Assembly: GCF_003144115.1 (NCBI RefSeq)
Contig: NW_020312007.1
Coordinates: 644,434 to 708,433 of the forward strand
DNA length: 64,000 nt
Direction: 5' to 3'
DNA from: Tilletiopsis washingtonensis
Lineage: Eukaryota > Basidiomycota > Exobasidiomycetes > Entylomatales
Shown: positions 1 through 12,252 of the stretch, piece by piece
How positions within the stretch are numbered: position 1 is the stretch's first letter
Layout: each line of letters opens with the position of its first letter
Notes under the pieces: generated by a model
Databases searched by the model: none
What the model saw: only the letters and a program-made list of their open reading frames with translations
What the model was told of the DNA's origin: nothing
Program-made: the position numbers and the translations under genes

Positions 1-3000
1 AAAGACTCACCGCGCTCTGCTTTCCAGCGACGTGCTCTCGCGTCACAAGCGGCAGTGTCCCGTGGCATTGGGTCAAGCCGAGCCTGGCGACATCGAAGTG
101 AGCGCTCCTCCCAAGCCCGCATCCAAGCCGCGCAAGTCGGGCGGCAGCTCTCGCAAGCGAGCCAGCGGCGCGCAGAACAATGGCAATGGCCACGCAGAGG
201 GCAGACTCGGCAGTCCTTCTGGCTCGCGCGACAGCATCACGCAGCGCTCGGCAACCGCGGCGATGGCGCGGACCTCGCGCGAAAGCCATAGCGGCGACGA
301 GGGCGAGGTTGCGCCACGCGAGCCGCCAGCGCACTCGCACATGCAGGCACATATGGACGGCAGCTCGGGCGCAGCACACGGCAGCAGCGCCGGCTACCCA
401 TACGGCGGCGTCGGCCCAGCGGCCCTGATGCCGCCTGTTCTCTTCGCACCGGCAGACAGTGTCGGAGGTAGCAGCGGCAGTGCTGGCGGGCCTGTTGGCT
501 TTGGCGACGCACGCGGCCCGGCGCACGCATACACCAGCGGCATCGACGTCTCGGCTCCCCTGCACGCACAGGTGTCGGCGCTCAATGCGTACGCCTCGCA
601 GCATGCGTACCCTGCCAGCCCCGAGTCGAGCGCCAGCTTGAACAGCACGACGTCGTCGCCGCGCTTCGCCGCACGCGACATGTCCCGAGTCGGATCGGGC
701 AGCCGCTTCAGTCTGCGCAAGGGAACGTCGTCGCTGGATCAGCTCGCGCGCGCTGCGGGCGGCAACAGCAATGGCAGCGCACCGGCGTACGGCGCAGAGT
801 TCTGGGAGGCGCTCGATCTCTCGGCCAAGGCCGAGGCGGCGCGCAATGCAGCAGCGGGCCACTCGGCGGCCTCGTCCGCCTCGTCAAGCCGCAGCAGAGC
901 CTCAACAAACGGCGCCAGCGTGGGCATGCCTGGCTTCGCGCCAAATGCGCCGGGCCAGAACCCTGCGTTCTCCTACCCTGCACCCGGCGAGTATGGCTCA
1001 GGCAGCTCTGCGGATGGCCTGCGAGGCGGTGCAGCAGGCTACCCTATGAGCGATGACGGACAGCCTCCGCCGCCTGCGCCGGCGCCGGGAGGCAGCACAC
1101 GAGGCGAGCCGCAGCGCTTCAGCAGCGTTACTGGCCCTCTGTCGCCGTTCAGCTCCATCGCACTGACGAGCAGCATGAGCCCGTATCTGTCCGCCTTCTC
1201 AAATGCGCGCGACACGCCGCTGGTCTCCTCGCCTAGTCGCGGACCTGGCACGCCTGGAGGCACCGGCAGCGCGAACGTCTTCGACTGGACGATGCGGCCG
1301 CCGTCGAAGCCGGCCAGCCAATCGGGTGCCACGGCCGCCGGCAGCCAGCGCCGCGGCAGCGGCAGTGCCCACGCGGCAGGCACCACAACGCCATCCGGCA
1401 AGCGCAAGCGCGGCGACGACGACGAAGCGCGCACGGCGCCAAGCAGCCAGGAGGAGCCCTCAAGCATGGACGTCGATGCTGCACAGCTTCTCGAGACGCT
1501 GCGCTCGCTGCGCAACAACGGCGTCGCGCATGCTGTGCCGGCATCTGAGCCCGCATCCTCATCGTCGTCTGCCCCAGTCTCTTCGGCCGAGCTCCAGCGG
1601 GCGGCTGCAAGCCTCACGGCGGCGGCGGCGACCTCTCCGCCGGGCGCCGTCCTGACTGTCTCTGCGCCCGTCGATGGTCCCACAGAGGCTTTCGCTCGAG
1701 AGACCTCGCCGGGACCGGAAGTGTTCCTGCTCAGGCTGCAAGGTGGGCAGCAGGAGTCCGCAGCGGGCACTCGTGGTGGCGCGCCGGGCTCAGAGAGCAC
1801 GTCGAGCGGTGCCGGTCACGCTGCAGGCGCACCGCTCAGCAGCGTTCCCGCATCGAACGGCGGCTTGAGCGTGTCGCAAGCTGTCGTTGCGCCGTCACCG
1901 GGCTCGCAGGCCCTCTGGGACAGCCTCGGGTTTGGCAACCCCGCTGCCACGCCGATGAGCGCTGGCGGCAGCAGCCTCGGCTGGCTCATGAGCCCGAGCA
2001 TCCAGCAGCTCATCAACACGTTCGCCGTGGGCATGCCTGGCGAAGGCGGCAGCTACTTCTCCGGCGCCACACTCGGCTCCGACAGCACCAGCGGCTCTAT
2101 GGCCCCTGCTAGCACAGCACCGCAGCAGGCTCTGCCGGCGTCGGAAGGACCCGCCGCGTCGCAGGCACAGCAGCAACAGCAGCAGCACCAGCAGCATGCG
2201 CAGGGCCAGCAGACCATAGCGCCGTCGAGCATCACGCTGGAGCGCGCGTTCAGCGACGTCAAGAACCCGTTCTACATCCCGCCGGACCTCTTCCGCGCCT
2301 GTTACGCCATTCCGCACTGGACGCTCCCGCCGCTGACCCGGCTGAGCATGCTGGCGCTGCAGTGAGCACCATCGCGGCATGCATCCCGGGCACATCAACT
2401 GACAACCTATCTCCTCTGCAGCTCGCAGCAGAACCTGCTCAAGCACTTCCCGATCCTGCACGAGCCGACGTTCCGGCTCGACACGACGCCAGGATGTCTC
2501 GCTTTCGCCACGTGCATGCTCGGCTGCCACGAGGCGGGACGCAAGTGGTGGGCGGGCGAAGAGGTGGTGCCGTACACGGGCGCCGGGCCGACGGCCATCA
2601 TGAATGTGCCGTCGTCGCCAGACCGCCTCACACGTGCAGCTGCTGCCGCGCCAGGCAAGACGCTCGTCGATGAGGAAGACGGACAGGAGCTCGTCAAGCC
2701 CGTTGTGATGCAGGAGAAGACGGACATGCTCATGCGCAACTTCGCCGGCAAGGCCAAGACGGAGAAGGACCGCATCTCCGTCGTGCAGGCCCTCATGCTC
2801 TTTCAGGGCAACAACTTCCTGGCGTCCGACGCCCGCACGCGCGCAGAGGCCGCTCGTGCGCACAGCAAGGTCATTTCGCTGGCGCGCGACGCCGGCTTCT
2901 TCGACGTCAAGGCCTCGCACGCACAGCGCGACATCGACTACAGCCCGGAGGACGTGCTGCGCACGACAATCGGCGAGGCGCAGGGTCTGGCGTTTAGTTA

Positions 3001-4083
3001 TTCGTTCCTGCCGACGTACTTGCCGGGCTGCTCGGACGAGGAGAAGGTTTGGCGGCGCTGGAGCGAGCTGGCCAGCCGGCGGCGCACGGCCTTCCTCATC
3101 ATGGTCATGGACACGGTCGCCAGCCTGGATGCCGGCACGCCGCTGCGCATCGGCCTCGACGAGCTGGGCCACATGCCGCTGCCGAGCCCCGACACCATCT
3201 GGCGCGCGCCATATGCCGAGAAGTGGCGCGCCGAGCTGGATGCGTACCGCGGCCCGACGTTCGACGAGAGCCTGTTCGACATTCTCGCAGGAGACGGCGA
3301 GGCCGGCGTCAGCCCAGGCAAGACGCACCCGTCGATCTTTGGCCCGCACGGCCCCTTTGCGCGCCTCGTCGTGGTTGTTGCTCTTCTGCGTGGCATCCTG
3401 CATCTCCTCGAGGGCCGGAGCGCCAAGGTGCCCACACCTTCGCCGCTCGAGCGGTGGATGGAGGGTGCTGAGCAGCGCAGCGTAGCGAGCGGAGGCCGCG
3501 ATGGCCTTGATGCTCAGGTCGATGTCTTCAAGCGTGGTGAGTGGAAACGTGTATCTTGTGCAAAGCATCGCCGAACTGACGGCCGTTGCTACCCAGCCCT
3601 CGCGCGCTGGCGCAGCGCCTGGGACAGCGACGAGCTCTGCCTGGTTGCCTCTGGCCCGCTCGGACGCAAGAAGGCCGGGCATGCGCCTCCCGGCTCACTA
3701 CGGCCCATCAGCGAGGGCATCGTCTTCACCTCGCAGACGGCCTCGGGCGCCACGCCGCTGTGCGACGATGCGCTGCCGTTCTACTGGCTGGCGCACGTGC
3801 TGCTCGGCCACGCCTCGTCGTCGAGCGTGCCGCTGCCGCGCCGCGCGCCCGGCGAGGCCGAGCAGGAGGGCTCGCACGACGCCGGCGAGCCGTCGCAGCA
3901 GCCGGGCGCGCCAGACTTCCGCTCCATGCTGCGCTTCGCAAAGGCGTGAGTTGCCTCGGGCTGCGTTCATGCACACGCCGCTCATCTACTCCTTCCACAG
4001 CTTCGTCAACCAGGGCGAAGGCTCGCCCAACACGTCGAGCGGCCTCGCTGCTGCGAGTGCCTTCATCCCGATCACGCCGTGAG
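1..4083 (+). CDS. C2H2 zinc-finger / fungal-specific transcription factor, 5' truncated by window edge
   Basis: Partial gene; its start lies left of the window. After an intron end at about position 27 the protein resumes with DVLSRHKRQC, the tail of a C2H2 zinc finger, so this is probably a DNA-binding regulator. A roughly 700-residue Ser/Ala/Gly-rich, low-complexity stretch follows, with a short poly-Gln run near 2165-2200. Next comes a region resembling the fungal-specific transcription factor domain (PF04082-like; SQQNLLKHFPILHEPTF just after the second exon begins). Exons: about 28-2361, 2422-3536, 3597-3944 and 4001-4083. The 3537-3596 intron is 60 nt with no in-frame stop, so retaining it would also leave an open frame. 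About 1,290 residues are visible. The domain type is well supported; the regulated pathway cannot be told from the sequence. Confidence 0.8.
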
Positions 4084-4513
4084 CGCGTCTCGCTTCATCT
4101 CTCTTCTGCGCGCTTGCGCCTATTCCGATTTCTCGCTCCTTGAACTCGTTGCCCTGCCCCTGCCGCGCTGCCAATCTTGTACACCTCCTTCTTCCTGTGC
4201 CCCTCCTCACCCGAAAGCGCGGCGTTCCTCGCCGGCACCACACTGGTCGCCGCCGCACTGCCTGCCACCTCGTCTGCCTGGTGCACCGCAAATGTATTGA
4301 TTCGCACTTGAGCTCGTGTGAAGCGCCTCACAAGAGGTGAAGGCAAAGAAGAAGGGGCGAAAGCGCGAGGCCGCGAAGAGGCGCGCACTTCGCCGCCGTC
4401 GCGCGCCGCGCACGGCTCGTCCCACCGCAAGCGCGCGTCGCATGACAGCAGCACCACCGCGCGCCCTCTCTCTCTCTGCCTTCCTCTCCTCCTCCACCAC
4501 GCATCGCGCCGCC
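4084..4513. other. intergenic region upstream of SRP receptor beta gene
   Basis: About 430 bp between the transcription factor stop and the next start. It becomes CT-rich just before the ATG (CTCTCTCTC near 4466-4478), as is common for fungal 5' leaders. I see no gene here. Confidence 0.6.
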
Positions 4514-5913
4514 ATGGCCTTCCTCACGCCCGCCGTGCGCTGGCCCGACGCGCTGCCCGTCACGCTGCCCGACAGCGACGGCATGCTGCGCTCGCTGCGC
4601 CCCTTCCTCGGCCCGCTCGGCGCACTGCCGGCGCCGCTGCTGCTGGCGCTCCTCTTCCTGCTGCCCGGCGCGCTGCTGCTGCTCCTGCGCCTCGGCCCCG
4701 CAGCGACGCCGCAGGCCGTGCCGGCGCCGCGCGTGCGCCGCACACCACATCTGCTGCTCGCGGGGCCCTCGGGCGCCGGCAAGACGGCGCTGTGGCACGC
4801 CCTGGCGCACGACGGCGCCGCCGTGCCCAACTCGACGCCGTCGCAGGCGGCGTCGCGCTGCGAGGCGCGCATCCACGGCCGCAACTCCCAGATCGTCGAT
4901 GTGCCGGGACACGCGCGCCTGCGCCACCTGGCCGAGAAGGAGGTCGGCGATGCCGATGCGCTCGTCTTCTGCGTCGATGCCGGTGCCGGCCGCCAGGGCG
5001 GCGAGGGCATGCGCGAGGCTGCCGAGTGAGTGCCTCCGCCTCGTCTTCCCACCCACTCCTCCCCTGCTTGCGACCATGTCAAATTCCGCGTCTCTCCTGC
5101 TCGATAGGATTCGCGAGCCGAAGTGTCGCACACACCAATCCCCGCTCACCGGGGCCGCGCGCACTCGTCTTCGGACGTGCTGTGTGCGCCCGGTTCGAGC
5201 ATCTGGCCATCTTAGCGCCCTTTGCGTCCGTGCTTCTTGTGCGCGGACGCGGGCCGGTAGTCCCCACATTCTCTCTCTTGACGTCTTGCTTTCTTGATCG
5301 CTTCAGACGACGCGGCCGCTGACAATCTGCCAACAGCCAACTTCACACGCTTCTCAGCTCGGCCAGCAAGCGGCGGAAGCCGCTGTCTCTGCTCGTCCTC
5401 TTCACGCGTGCCGACCTCTCGCCGCTTCTCGCCGCAGGCGCATCCGACGCCAAGCGGAGGAATGCCGCGCTGCAGCGTGCCACGACGCAGCTCGAGGCCG
5501 AGATGACACGCCGGCGCACCGGCTTGGGCGTCAATGCGCAGTCGGCTGCGGCAAAGGTGGGCGCGCTGCGCGCAGTCGCCGGCGGCGGCGGCGGATTTCT
5601 TGCGCCGCTCTGGCGTGCTCTGGGTCTCGAGCGCTCGAGCGGCCCGGCGTCGCAGGATGACGACGAGGGCGACGAGGAGGAGCGCGACTACGTGGCATGG
5701 GCCGCGTCGGGCTCCGCAGCGGCAGCAGGCTTCAGCTTCGAGCGCCTCGAGCCGGCCGTCTGCACTGCGGGCGCCGCGCAGACGGCGCTGGCCAGCGTCG
5801 GCACGCAGCGCGGCTGGGCGCTCGACGAGGGCATCGAGATGACGCTCAAGGACGAGAAGCCGCTTGAGTGGGACGGCCTGCTCGAGCTGCGCGCATGGTG
5901 CGCCGCCCTCTGA
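4514..5913 (+). CDS. SRP102: Signal recognition particle receptor beta subunit (SRbeta GTPase)
   Basis: Predicted 362-residue small GTPase that anchors the SRP receptor alpha subunit at the ER membrane during co-translational targeting. One N-terminal membrane segment lies near residues 38-60. The P-loop is AGPSGAGKT (about 83-91) and the G3 motif is DVPGH (129-133). The position expected for the NKxD guanine-recognition motif reads TRAD (194-197), an unusual variant. Exons: 4514-5025 and 5337-5913. The 311-nt intron is long for this region, and an acceptor at 5336 restores the frame. The C-terminal part carries an acidic linker (around 5655-5690) and ends with the typical GWALDEGIE and WDGLLELRAW segments. 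It is convergent with RPA190, with about 120 bp between stops. Confidence 0.85.
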
Positions 5914-6033
5914 CGTCTCGCAATGCACGCGCATGGAACAGTAATGCTGGGTCTAGATTTTGTGATCGCGCGCAGTGTGATGTTACAGGAGCATGAGGAG
6001 GCAAGAGACGGGACAATGACGGACAGACCAGGC

Positions 6034-9000
6034 TCAGACGGCGATGGCTTGGTGGATCTGCGGCACGCCGGTGCCGCTGAGGACGGGCCGGCCCACGACG
6101 AGGTTGGCCGAGGGGCCGTGCAGCGGGTCGCACTCGCCGTGCAGCGCCGCGTGGCCGAGGAACGCCATCGTCATCTCGAAGCTCGCCTTGAGCAGCGGCG
6201 ACGAGGCGTCGGCGATGCCGCCACGGCTGAAGGGGCGGAAGCCGCCGGCGGCCGTCTGGTAGTCGGCGATGAGGTAGAGGTGGCGCATCGACACGTCGAT
6301 GCCGTACGTCTGGAAGATGCCAGCCATCTCGCCGACGATGGCGGCACGCGCCGCCTCGACGCCGTACGTGTGCAGCAGCGCGCCAATGTCGTTGGTGTAG
6401 ATGTTGTTCATGTCGACGACGCCGAAGCCCATCTCCCACATGCCCGGGAAGTTGATGCCCTCAGCCGTGAGGCCCGGCTTCTCGCCCGGCTGCGCCTGCG
6501 GAATGAGCAGGCGCTGGATGTTGGGCACCTCGTGCACCACGCTCGAGAGACAGGCGCGCTCGACGACGTTGATGAGCAGCAGCTTCTCCGAGCTCGTCGG
6601 CAGCTGCAGCGAGAACTCGGCCCAGCGCGCATTCTTGGCGTCGAACTCGAACTTGGTGACGAAGCGGCTGCTCTCCTGCAGGCGGCTCTCGACCTCGGCG
6701 ACCTGCTCGTCGACGTCGCCCACGAGACTGTCGGCGTCCTCGCGATCCGTCTCGCTCGTGGCGTCGGTGTCGTCGCCGTTGCGGGACCGACCGGAGAAAG
6801 CCGCCTCCGAGCTGGACTCCGCATCGGTCGTCGGCTCGAAGTCAGTCTCTTCGTCGGAAGAGCCCTCCTCGTACGAGGCCTGTGCGGCACCCTTGCGCTT
6901 ACGCTTGGCGTCGTCGGCATCGCCGTCGCCGCCGTCATCCGAGCCCGCCTCCTCGTCAGAGTCGTCGTCGTCGGCACCAGCAGGCCGGCCGGCAGGAGCG
7001 GGTGTCGCCGCGGCCTTTGCGCTCTTCTTGCTGCTGCTCCGCGACGGCTCGTCGTCGTCGTCGCCCTGAGCGGACGGACCATCGTTGAACTGGTGGCCGT
7101 GTCCGATCTCGTCTGCCTGCCGTGCGCGGTCGCGACGGAGACGCTTGAGCTCCATCATGATGCCGCGCTCCAGCGTCGGCACGAATGTCGCCTCGAGACC
7201 GTGCAGGATGCTCGGCGTCGAGGTGTTGTACTCCTCCTTGCACTCCTTGGGCGAGAAGAGCTCGAGGCGGATGGTGTACGTCTTGCGGCGCTGGAAGTCC
7301 GTCTCGCGCGTCTTGCCCGAGATGCGCTCGGTGACGGTGGCCTTGTCGACGACCTGGCTGAGCAGCAGCCGGCTTGCGTCCTTGCACCACATGCGCTGCG
7401 ACGCCTCGGGAATGCCCTCGAGCACCGGCAGGCGCATGATGGGCGTCTTGATCTTCTGCGAGGCCGTCATGACGATCTCACGCAGACGCGGGATACCGAG
7501 CGTGACGTTGGCGGCACCGTGGCCGGCAAAGTGGAAGGTGTTGAGCGTCATCTGAGTCGAAGGCTCGCCGACACCCTGCGCGGCCAGCAGACCGACGGCC
7601 TCTCCTGGCTCCACCAGGCCGCGGTGGTAGAGGATCTTGTTCATCGTGCGGAACGCCTCGGGGTTGACGCGCTCCTTGATCGAGCGCATCAGCTCTGGCG
7701 CCGGCTGGGCCGCGTCGCCGGCGTCCGACTTGCGGCTCTTCTTCTTCTTGCGGCCGTCGTCGAGCAGCCGCTTCGGGTTGCGCTCGACGTACTCCTCGAT
7801 GCTTGCGGCGAACTTCTCGGACATCGAGCCGATGTGCTTGGCGGGCGCGAATGCGCTGAGCGCCGGCGCGTACTTGTGCGGCTTCTTGAGCGCCTTCTTC
7901 ATGTGCTCGCCCGCCTCGTACTCTTCGAGCACGCCCTGCAGCTGCTTCGGGTCGTAGCGGCGGCGGAACGACTCGAAGTTGCGCGCCGTAAAGTCGAACT
8001 CCTCGAGGTACTTGCTCTTCGTCACGTCCAGCGAGTCCTCGCCGTAGTGGAACTGCAGCACCGAGCCGTCCGAGTTGCGCACGGTGTGGTCGTAGTGCAC
8101 GTACACGCCCTCGAGATGCTTGATCAGGCAGCGCTGCAGGTAGCCGGAGCGCGACGTCTTGACGGCCGTGTCGATGAGACCTTCGCGGCCCGCCATGCAG
8201 TGGAAGTAGTACTCTTGCGGCCGGATGCCCGTGAGGAAGCGGCCCGACACAAAGCCACCGGCGCGCGACGACGTGTCGAAGGGCTTGAACGACGGCAGCG
8301 TCTTGCCGCTGACCATGACGGGCACACGGCGGCCCTCGAGCGCCTGCGGGCCGAGCAGGCACGAGATCTGCGACACGTTGACGGGCGAGCCCTTGGCGCC
8401 GGACACCGTCATCATCTGCATGTTGTTGTGCGGGAAGATCTTGGCGAGGCCGTCGGGGATGCACGCCTTGATGATCGACGAGGTGAGGTTGTTGGATGCA
8501 GACATCATCTCGGCATCGAGCGCCGCGAGCTTGAGGTCGTCACGCAGCACTTCCTCGAGGCGCACGCGCATGTTGAAGTCCAGATCCGGGTCGTCGGCTT
8601 TCCGGCCCTTGGCCTCGCTCTCGAGACCGACGCTGCGCAGCGCCGCCTTGCGGCCCTCGTCGCTGCCGTCGGCCAGCAGCTGGCGCCGCTTGGCGTCGCC
8701 GCGCTCAGAGAGCATGAGGTCGTCCATGCGGCAGGTGAAGGCGTTGTGCTGCAGGTACTTGGTGAAGAGGCGCGAGAGGATACTCAGCAGCTTGCCCGCC
8801 GTCTCGGCACCGTAGATCTCGTAGACGGCGTGCACGAGGCCGTACGCCGTTGCACCGAACTGCGACTTGTCGAGCACGCCGGAGAGCAGCTCGCCGTCGC
8901 TGAAGACGACCTCCTCCTCGCCCGCGTGGTCCTTGCCCCAGTAGCGCCCGGCCACCTTGGCCTTGCTCGACATGTTGAGGCCCTCGGCGTTGGACGGCTT

Positions 9001-11669
9001 GATGTTGAGCATGATCGTCGAGATGATCTGCTTGCCCGTCCAGCGCGGCGCGGGGCGCATGATCGCCGGCGGCAGCGTCAGCACGCGGCCGCCGCCCGAG
9101 TAGTCGTCCTCGGGCCGCAGCGCGCCGTACAGCAGCTGCTGGTACTCCTCGCGCGTGTAGAGCGAGTCCTTGCACGTCATCCACACGCCCGCCACGACGT
9201 GGTCCTGGATCAGGCCGCGCAGCGGCTTGCCGCTTGTCGGCACGAGGTACTGGTTGTCCGTGTTGGCGATGTTGTAGCACTCGGCGCGCGCCGCCTGGCT
9301 CTGCGGGAAGTGCATGTTCATCTCGTCGCCGTCGAAATCGGCGTTGTAAGAGTTGCAGTTGGCGTAGTGCATGCGGATCGTCTTCTCGCCGACGAGCACG
9401 CGCGCCTTGTGCGCCATGATCGACGGCTTGTGCAGCGTCGGCTGGCGGTTCAGCAGCAGGATGTCGCCGTCGCGCAGATGCCGCAGCACCGTCTTGTTCG
9501 CCGGCGGCGTGCGCGTCGACGTGCCGAGGCCGGCAAAAGTGCCCTTGGCCTGGCGCGACGTGTGCTCCTGCGGCGTCAGCAGCTGGCTGGCGAGCGCCGT
9601 GCGCTGCTCGACGGTCTGCTTGGCGAGCAGCGTCTCGGTGCCGTCCTCGGCGCGCACGGCGATCGCGCCGGGGTACACGTCCGGGCCGTTGATGACGAGC
9701 TGGCGCATCAGCGCGACGTTGTGCACCGTCACAGGCTCGGGGAATGTGAGCTTCTTGGCGAACACGGGCGGCACACCAATCTCGTTGGTCTCGATGTTGA
9801 CGTCGGGCGAGATGACGGAGCGCGCGGCGTAGTTGACACGCTTGCCCATCATGTGCTTGCGGAAGAGGCCCTCCTTCTTCTCCAGCGCCTGCTTGACACC
9901 CGGCGGCGGCAGACGGCCCTGCGCCATGGGCGTCGGGTTCTTCGACGAGTCGATGTACGAGTTGACGTCGACCTGCAGCTGGATCACTTTGCCCATGAGC
10001 GCGTCGTTGGCAGCCGTGAGGCGCATGACGTAGTCCAGATGCGCGTTCTTTCCGCCACTCGACAGCTCGAGGGCCTTCAGTCCCTCGGGGCCCGAGTTGA
10101 CGAGCAGTGAGAGCTGCTTGGCGGAGTCGCGGACGTCGAAGCTCGTGTTGATAATCTTCGTGAGCAGCTCGTTCTGCGGGTTCTCGAACGTCGTGTCGCC
10201 CATGACGCTGGCGGGCCGAAAGCGCGTCGGCGCGACGGCGAGCACATCCATGAAGAACACGTCGGCGCTGGCGCCATTGCTCGACTGCATACCGAGCTTG
10301 CTGCCGCTGGCACGCGTGCCCGGCGCGGCACCGCTCTCGAAGGGGCCGTGCCGGCCGAAGATCAGCGAGCACAGCTGCGACTCGTTGCGGAAGAGGAGCT
10401 GCAGGTTCGCGCGGCACTCCTCGGGCGGCATCACGCGTGTCTGCTGGCTCGCCACCTTGCTCTTCTTGCGTGCCTCGCGCAGCTCGGCGCGGTCGACGGG
10501 GCGTGCAAACTCATTCTCGCCCATCACGACGTCTCCGTCTCCATCGACACCCTCGCCGCCCGCGAGGGAGTTGTCCTCAATGACGCCCTCCCGCGTCATG
10601 CGTGTGGTGACCGGCGCCGGCGTCGTGCCTGCCCGCTGCTCCTGCACCGCCAGGATCGCATCAGGCCGGCGAATGCCGCAGGCCTCGTGCAGCGCCTTCT
10701 CGCGCTCAGTCAGGTCGCGCTCGACGATCTTGATGAAGCCGTCCTTGCGCAGAGTCGGGTTGTGCCTGTCGCGCGGCGTCAGACGAGCTGCCGTTCTGGA
10801 GGAGCCGCAGGTCTACTCACGCTCCGCAAGGGGTGCAGGTCCGCTTCACAATGATGAGCTTCAGCAGCTCCGCGACGACGTGCTTGCGAGCAGCATACGT
10901 CGCGCCGTCGAGCCCCTTGCCTCGCCGCCGGCCCTGCTGCAGCGCCTGCTGAATAGCCAGGCCCACCTGCGTCTCTATCCGCGCGCGGAACTCCGGCACA
11001 GTCTCGGCGGCAAGGCCCTTGTCGGCCGCAGCGACCAGCTCGCCATCGCCGTCCTCTGCCTGCAGGCCCTCCTCGGCATTCTTGCTGCTCCGCGAGCCAC
11101 TGGGCTCCGCCGGCGCAAAGCTCGTCTGGCGCGCGAGCGTCTCGTGTGCGATGTCGTCCGAGGCAGAGACAAGGCCATACTCGAGCAGACGCAGGCGAGC
11201 GACGTAGAGGATGCGCTGAGGCAGCCGTCAGACGTGGTCGGCATCTGGCCGCTCGACGGAACTCACCTGCACCTCCGGCAGCTTGAAGCGGTGGCAGAAG
11301 AGACAGCAGCCGCGCAGCAGGTTGTACATGTGCGACATGAACAGCGGGTGGAAGACGCACGACGGCAGGTCGATGTGGCCGAAGTGCCCGGGGCACTGGA
11401 AGCTGTTCTGCGAGCACGTCTGGCAGCTGTGCGGCGAGGCGGTCAGCCCGCGGCTCGCGCGCTCGGCGCACCGCAGCCACTCACATGTCGGCCTTGCCCA
11501 GCGGGCCCAGCGCGGGGTCGTAGAGACCGCCGGCGGTGGGCAGGTTGGTGTTGTCAAAGAGCGTGGCATTGGTGATCTGCTTGACGCTGATGGCGTGGAT
11601 CTCGGCAGACGTGAGGAAGGAGAAGGACGTGCTGCCGATCTTGCTCGACACGGCGCGCGTGACGTCCAT
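6034..11669 (-). CDS. RPA190: DNA-directed RNA polymerase I largest subunit
   Basis: Catalytic largest subunit of RNA polymerase I, which transcribes the 35S/45S rRNA precursor in the nucleolus. Predicted 1,823 residues from four exons: 11669-11485, 11426-11267, 11215-10821 and 10765-6034. The N-terminal zinc-binding clamp (CQTC then CPGHFGHIDLP) and the CTPCG motif are present. The universal metal-A motif NADFDGD lies near residue 722, and the bridge-helix and trigger-loop region has AQGVGEPSTQMTLNTFHFAG. A long acidic, low-complexity loop (genomic about 6690-7085) interrupts the jaw where yeast A190 carries its Pol I-specific expander. That loop and the overall alignment favour Pol I over Pol II or III, and there is no CTD heptad tail. 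It is longer than yeast A190 (1,664 residues), partly because of low-complexity insertions. Confidence 0.96.
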
Positions 11670-12252
11670 GCTGGGCAGCGGCGGCGCAGCGGCGCAGACT
11701 CGGCGGAGCTACGGCGCGGCGTCGTGCGCCAGGTGGTGGTGGTGTGCGGTGAGCTGCGGCGTACGCGCTGGCAGCAGCGACAGCAGCGAGGCAGGCAGGA
11801 GGGGTGATGAGGGGTGAGCGCAGGCGGCTCGATGGCGAGAAGCGTGCTCGCCCGGCGCCGCGCCGGTCAAAAATCTGGCCGCGTCGGCGCTCCTCGGCCG
11901 CCGCAGCCGAACGCCGGCGCGCGCGCCGCCGCGCGACGCCCCAGTCTGGGTCCCCGCCTCGGCACCAGGGCCTCTCCTGCCTCGAGGTGGCCGCACAGAT
12001 GCCTCGAGCAGGGAGCGAGTTGCTGTCGAAATACAGCAGACGCTCAGCTGCAGCACCGAAGGACTCTTTGTACACTCGTGCGTCACCAGCCAGGCCGGCC
12101 GCATCCAAAAAGACGCAGCGCGCGCTTGACCCTCCGCGCGCGCGGAGGGCGCACGACGTGAATCGGACGGGCTCAAGTCTGCTCGGGAGCACATCGCAGG
12201 TCTAGTGATTGCGGAGCACGCAGCACATGTCCTCATAATGATACAGCGTCCT
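11670..12252. other. intergenic region between OTU1 3' end and RPA190 5' end
   Basis: About 580 bp holding the RPA190 promoter and the OTU1 3' flank. It contains a perfect 20-bp GC palindrome (12130-12149) and a PAC-like GTGATGAG near 11804-11811. I find no convincing ORF with homology. Confidence 0.6.
12130..12149. repeat. perfect 20-bp palindrome
   Basis: CCCTCCGCGCGCGCGGAGGG equals its own reverse complement. It lies about 460 bp upstream of the RPA190 start and 105 bp past the OTU1 stop. It could be a binding site for a dimeric regulator or a cruciform-prone sequence; function is not shown. Confidence 0.75.

Noticed and set aside
1895-3682. 595-codon minus-strand open frame
   Set aside because: Shadow of the transcription factor gene on the plus strand; repetitive Arg/Ala/Glu composition.
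5180-5200. GGTTCGAGCAT resembling a tRNA B box
   Set aside because: No matching A box or cloverleaf; it is inside the SRP receptor beta intron.
5923-10110. Very long plus-strand open frame (about 1,395 codons)
   Set aside because: It lies antisense to the RPA190 coding exon; the minus-strand protein is a clear Pol I subunit and the plus-strand product is Arg/His/Leu/Val-rich with no homology, an effect of GC-rich third positions.
8705-10417. Second minus-strand open frame inside RPA190
   Set aside because: Another frame of the same exon; Arg/Ala/Pro/His-rich translation without family features.
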